The translations under genes and the position numbers were made by a program. Below, in pieces: positions 13,305 through 15,075 of a stretch of DNA of 15,075 bases. The DNA is taken from contig CAZDHT010000113.1 in assembly GCA_964505325.1 (NCBI GenBank), positions 1 to 15,075 on the forward strand, in the 5' to 3' direction. Below the pieces are notes generated by a model. The model saw nothing but the letters and a program-made list of their open reading frames with translations. It was not told the DNA's origin and did no database searches. Within the stretch, counting starts at the first letter, position 1. Each line of letters begins with the position of its first letter. Origin of the DNA: CAZDHT01 sp964505325. Its GTDB lineage: Bacteria; Planctomycetota; PUPC01.

Positions 13305-14342
13305 CTACTTCTTTGGCACCTTAAGACTCAGGAAGTACTTTTTCCAGAGCGTCTCCAGCCTGGCCATGTCGCGCGTGAGGTGCGTCTGGAACGCCTCGTC
13401 GTGGTCGGTGCCGTCTCGGAGCGCGAGGAAGTAGTTGCTGAACCGTTTTTTGTAAGCGCCGTGGTTGGACTTGAGGAAGAAGTAGACGAGCGACCAGCCC
13501 TCGGAGTAGGCCAGGGCGTCGTAGGTGTCGCGCCCGCGCTTGACCAGGTCGGCCAGCCGGATGTACTTCCCGGCGCGGAGCGCGTTCTGGAGCAGGATCA
13601 GGCGCTTCCGCGGAATGACGCCGGTCTTGAACGTGCCGTTGCGCATGTAGCTGCCTTCGAAGTACACGGCCAGGCCCTCGTTCACCCACAGCGGCGGCGG
13701 GTTCGTCTGCCCCACCGCCATCATGATGAACTGGTGAGTGGCCTCGTGGTACAGGGTGCTGAGGGTGTGGAATTCGCTGGCGCGGCGCTTGTAGGTGACG
13801 ATCTGGCTGCTGCCGTCGGAGGCGCAGCGGAAGAAGCCGAGGGTGTCCTTGCGCGGCGTGGCGCGCAGGCGGGTGGCGTATTTCTGGAAGTCGGCCCGCT
13901 TCTCGAAGATGATCACTTCCGCCTTCTCCGCCGGCGGCTTGTCGGGGCGGAAGATCGCGGTGTACGCGCGGTACAGCTCCTCCATCGCCTTGGCCGCCCT
14001 CTTACAGACCAGCTCGGCCGTGTCGGTCTTGACGATGTAATGCTGGGTCTCGAGCTCGAACGGCATCTTGATCGGCTCGGGCTTGAACATCGCCGTGACC
14101 ACCCTCGGCTTGCCGTCCGGCCCCGTCTGCTCGATGGAGAAGTACTTGACCACGTCCCGGCCGTATTCGACCACCCCCTTGGAGGTCCGGATCTCGAGCT
14201 TGTCCTTTTCCAGCTTCTGGATCTTGCCGCTGACCGATTTCCCGTCGTAGAGATAGACCGTGTCCGCCGCCGAAGCCAGCGGAAGCAGGACGAAAGCGAA
14301 GACAAGAAATGTCAGGAGGTTACGACGTACGAACAGTTTCAT
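13305..14342 (-). CDS. Secreted DUF1570-type zinc metallopeptidase
   Basis: 345 aa with a clear Sec signal peptide (basic MKLFVRR, hydrophobic 9-22, cleavage around ASA-AD at 25/26). Residues ~27-70 form a small strand-rich module (VYLYDGKSVSGKIQKLE). The peptidase-like core has LYHEATHQF with zinc-binding H199 and H203 and catalytic E200. PPLWVNEGLAVYFEG (216-230) follows, in which E222 fits the third, gluzincin-type ligand. This matches DUF1570 proteins, abundant in Planctomycetota. GGAGG lies 8 bases before the ATG and a strong promoter lies ~20-50 bases upstream. It is the first gene of the minus-strand operon, exported to the periplasm or surface. The substrate is unknown. Confidence 0.9.
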   Translation of the reverse strand: MKLFVRRNLLTFLVFAFVLLPLASAADTVYLYDGKSVSGKIQKLEKDKLEIRTSKGVVEYGRDVVKYFSIEQTGPDGKPRVVTAMFKPEPIKMPFELETQHYIVKTDTAELVCKRAAKAMEELYRAYTAIFRPDKPPAEKAEVIIFEKRADFQKYATRLRATPRKDTLGFFRCASDGSSQIVTYKRRASEFHTLSTLYHEATHQFIMMAVGQTNPPPLWVNEGLAVYFEGSYMRNGTFKTGVIPRKRLILLQNALRAGKYIRLADLVKRGRDTYDALAYSEGWSLVYFFLKSNHGAYKKRFSNYFLALRDGTDHDEAFQTHLTRDMARLETLWKKYFLSLKVPKK

Positions 14343-14361
14343 TCTTCAGCCTCCACACAGG

Positions 14362-14390
14362 ATTATACACCGCGGGCGGAACACGGGCAA
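14362..14390 (-). promoter_or_regulatory. Strong sigma-70-type promoter of the envelope operon
   Basis: On the minus strand: TTGCCC (14390-14385), 17 bases, perfect TATAAT (14367-14362), followed by GGAGG and the ATG at 14342. The expected transcription start is about 14355, giving a ~13-base leader. Confidence 0.68.
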
Positions 14391-14612
14391 GCAACCAAAC
14401 CCGCGCCCGCGTCGTCCTTACAGTATCGGCAGCCGAACCGGACGCGCCACGCAAATATTCAGTCCCAGGTAATCAAGCCAAAGTATCTGTTCAGCGGCCG
14501 CGAAAACGCGGGGGCTGGCACGCCGTGGAGTTCTGGGCACACTTCCTCCCTTGGCATCAGAGCTTGGCGGAGGCCGATGGGAGCGCGGGGACGTGTCAGC
14601 CACGATGACAGC
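14391..14612. other. Non-coding stretch upstream of the MITE-like element
   Basis: No convincing gene is seen on either strand. GGCTGGCAC (14514-14522) and GTGTCAGCC (14593-14601) form an imperfect inverted pair (8 of 9). Bases 14440-14500 are noticeably less GC-rich than the surroundings. Nothing else is assignable. Confidence 0.35.
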
Positions 14613-14621
14613 GCCGGTCGG

Positions 14622-14764
14622 CAGGGTCATTCAATTCTCGCTTGCCACTGTAGGGGCGGTTCGCGAACCGCCCCTACTACAGCCCCTGAAGGGGCGGAAC
14701 CCGGGTCATTTGTAGCCGAGGGCATTGACCTCGGCCGTTTCCACACGAAAATTGAATGACCCTG
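14622..14764. mobile_element. 143-bp MITE-like non-autonomous element with 9-bp target duplication
   Basis: The ends are a perfect 15-bp inverted repeat: CAGGGTCATTCAATT (14622-14636) and AATTGAATGACCCTG (14750-14764). They continue after one mismatch for three more pairs (TCG/CGA). Immediately outside both ends is the identical 9-mer GCCGGTCGG (14613-14621 and 14765-14773), the footprint of insertion by a transposase. There is no transposase gene inside. The interior is built of palindromes: a perfect 28-bp one (14650-14677), GCCCCT-GA-AGGGGC (14682-14695) and GCCGAGG/CCTCGGC (14715-14735). A 9-bp duplication fits several IS families, so the mobilising family is not determined. Confidence 0.85.
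14650..14677. repeat. Perfect 28-bp palindrome inside the MITE-like element
   Basis: The left half GTAGGGGCGGTTCG is followed with no spacer by its exact reverse complement CGAACCGCCCCTAC. It is GC-rich, able to cruciform or to form a hairpin in RNA from either strand. Confidence 0.85.
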
Positions 14765-14781
14765 GCCGGTCGGTGACGGGC

Positions 14782-14814
14782 GTGCATGGGGTGTGCATGG
14801 GGTGTGCATGCGGG
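14782..14814. repeat. Three tandem copies of an 11-bp unit
   Basis: GTGCATGGGGT (14782-14792), GTGCATGGGGT (14793-14803), then the diverged GTGCATGCGGG (14804-14814). It lies just upstream of the extended -10 at 14824-14832, so the repeats occupy the -20 to -55 zone of that putative promoter. Confidence 0.75.
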
Positions 14815-14823
14815 CCTTTCTTG

Positions 14824-14832
14824 TGGTATACT
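14824..14832 (+). promoter_or_regulatory. Extended -10 promoter element TGGTATACT
   Basis: TATACT (14827-14832) is preceded by the TGn extension. There is no good -35 at the right distance; the tandem 11-mers lie there instead. It reads toward the right window edge, where no gene start is yet clear. Confidence 0.38.
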
Positions 14833-15075
14833 CCCCGTAGGCGTACAGGCGGCGGCGCAAACGCGGCGGCAACGAAGGCAACAACTGGGTACTGCTCCCC
14901 CGAAACTGCCGCACCGAGCGCGGCCGCAGGGAAAGGAATTGACAGCGCGGGAACCAAGAGCCAGAATAGGCGAAGTCAGAAGCGGCGCCAACATCCCGGG
15001 AATCTCACATCACTTCGCCGCGCGTCGCAGTTACTCACATGCGGCCGGAGATAAGTATTGCGTCCCCGGAACTCC
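14833..15075. other. Right-edge region, no assignable gene
   Basis: One + strand frame from a TTG at 14939 is open to the window end, and others are open for ~100 codons, but none has recognisable family motifs or a convincing ribosome-binding site. TTGACA-17-CAGAAT at 14939-14967 is a possible promoter for a gene beyond the window. Confidence 0.35.
14939..14967 (+). promoter_or_regulatory. Possible promoter reading out of the window
   Basis: Perfect -35 TTGACA (14939-14944), 17-base spacer, CAGAAT (14962-14967; four of six matches). It is supported only by the hexamers. Confidence 0.32.

Noticed and set aside
13380..14759. 459-codon + strand frame across the DUF1570 gene and beyond
   Set aside because: It shadows a well-supported minus-strand peptidase with signal peptide and HExxH, and its tail runs through the MITE-like element.

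Overview
The window is high-GC bacterial DNA carrying about eleven protein genes plus several non-coding repeat elements. No rRNA, tRNA or CRISPR array is visible. The gene content points to Planctomycetota or a neighbouring PVC-like or candidate phylum. It includes a Gfo/Idh/MocA oxidoreductase, a DUF1570-type secreted zinc peptidase, a zinc-ribbon/bPH2 membrane protein, and a kinase-like receptor ending in a DUF1080-like sandwich. This placement is an inference from content; no marker gene is present.

Left part (1-4411, + strand): the window opens in the C-terminal end of an aldo/keto reductase whose first ~150 bases look unrelated. After a gene-poor stretch comes a complete Gfo/Idh/MocA oxidoreductase (850-1833). 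Next is a PaaX-family regulator (2201-3001) bracketed by four copies of an extended palindrome with core TACCACGTGGTA. Two copies lie upstream, one directly overlying the predicted promoter. A third lies immediately after the stop codon, and a fourth is upstream of the following gene, an orphan Topo VI A/Spo11-like protein (3290-4411). The sites look like an operator set for autoregulation and control of the topoisomerase gene.

Middle (4408-9492, + strand): plsY overlaps the topoisomerase gene by 4 bases. It is followed by surE and a Ski2-like DExH helicase that appears to be leaderless. A separate lower-GC three-gene cassette follows (239-aa unknown protein, small acidic antitoxin-like protein, PemK/MazF toxin). 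It has its own near-consensus promoter, TTGACA-17-TATAAG, and looks like an accessory toxin-antitoxin module.

Right part (9518-14342, - strand): three genes read leftwards from a strong promoter, TTGCCC-17-TATAAT. They are a secreted DUF1570 metallopeptidase, a zinc-ribbon bPH2 two-TM protein, and a 978-aa membrane-spanning pseudokinase lacking the catalytic Lys, HRD Asp and DFG Asp. Together they look like a cell-envelope sensing or processing unit.

Right edge (14343-15075): no convincing gene. It holds a 143-bp MITE-like element with 15-bp perfect terminal inverted repeats and an exact 9-bp flanking duplication, a perfect 28-bp palindrome inside it, a triplicated 11-bp tandem repeat, and two promoter-like sequences reading out of the window.
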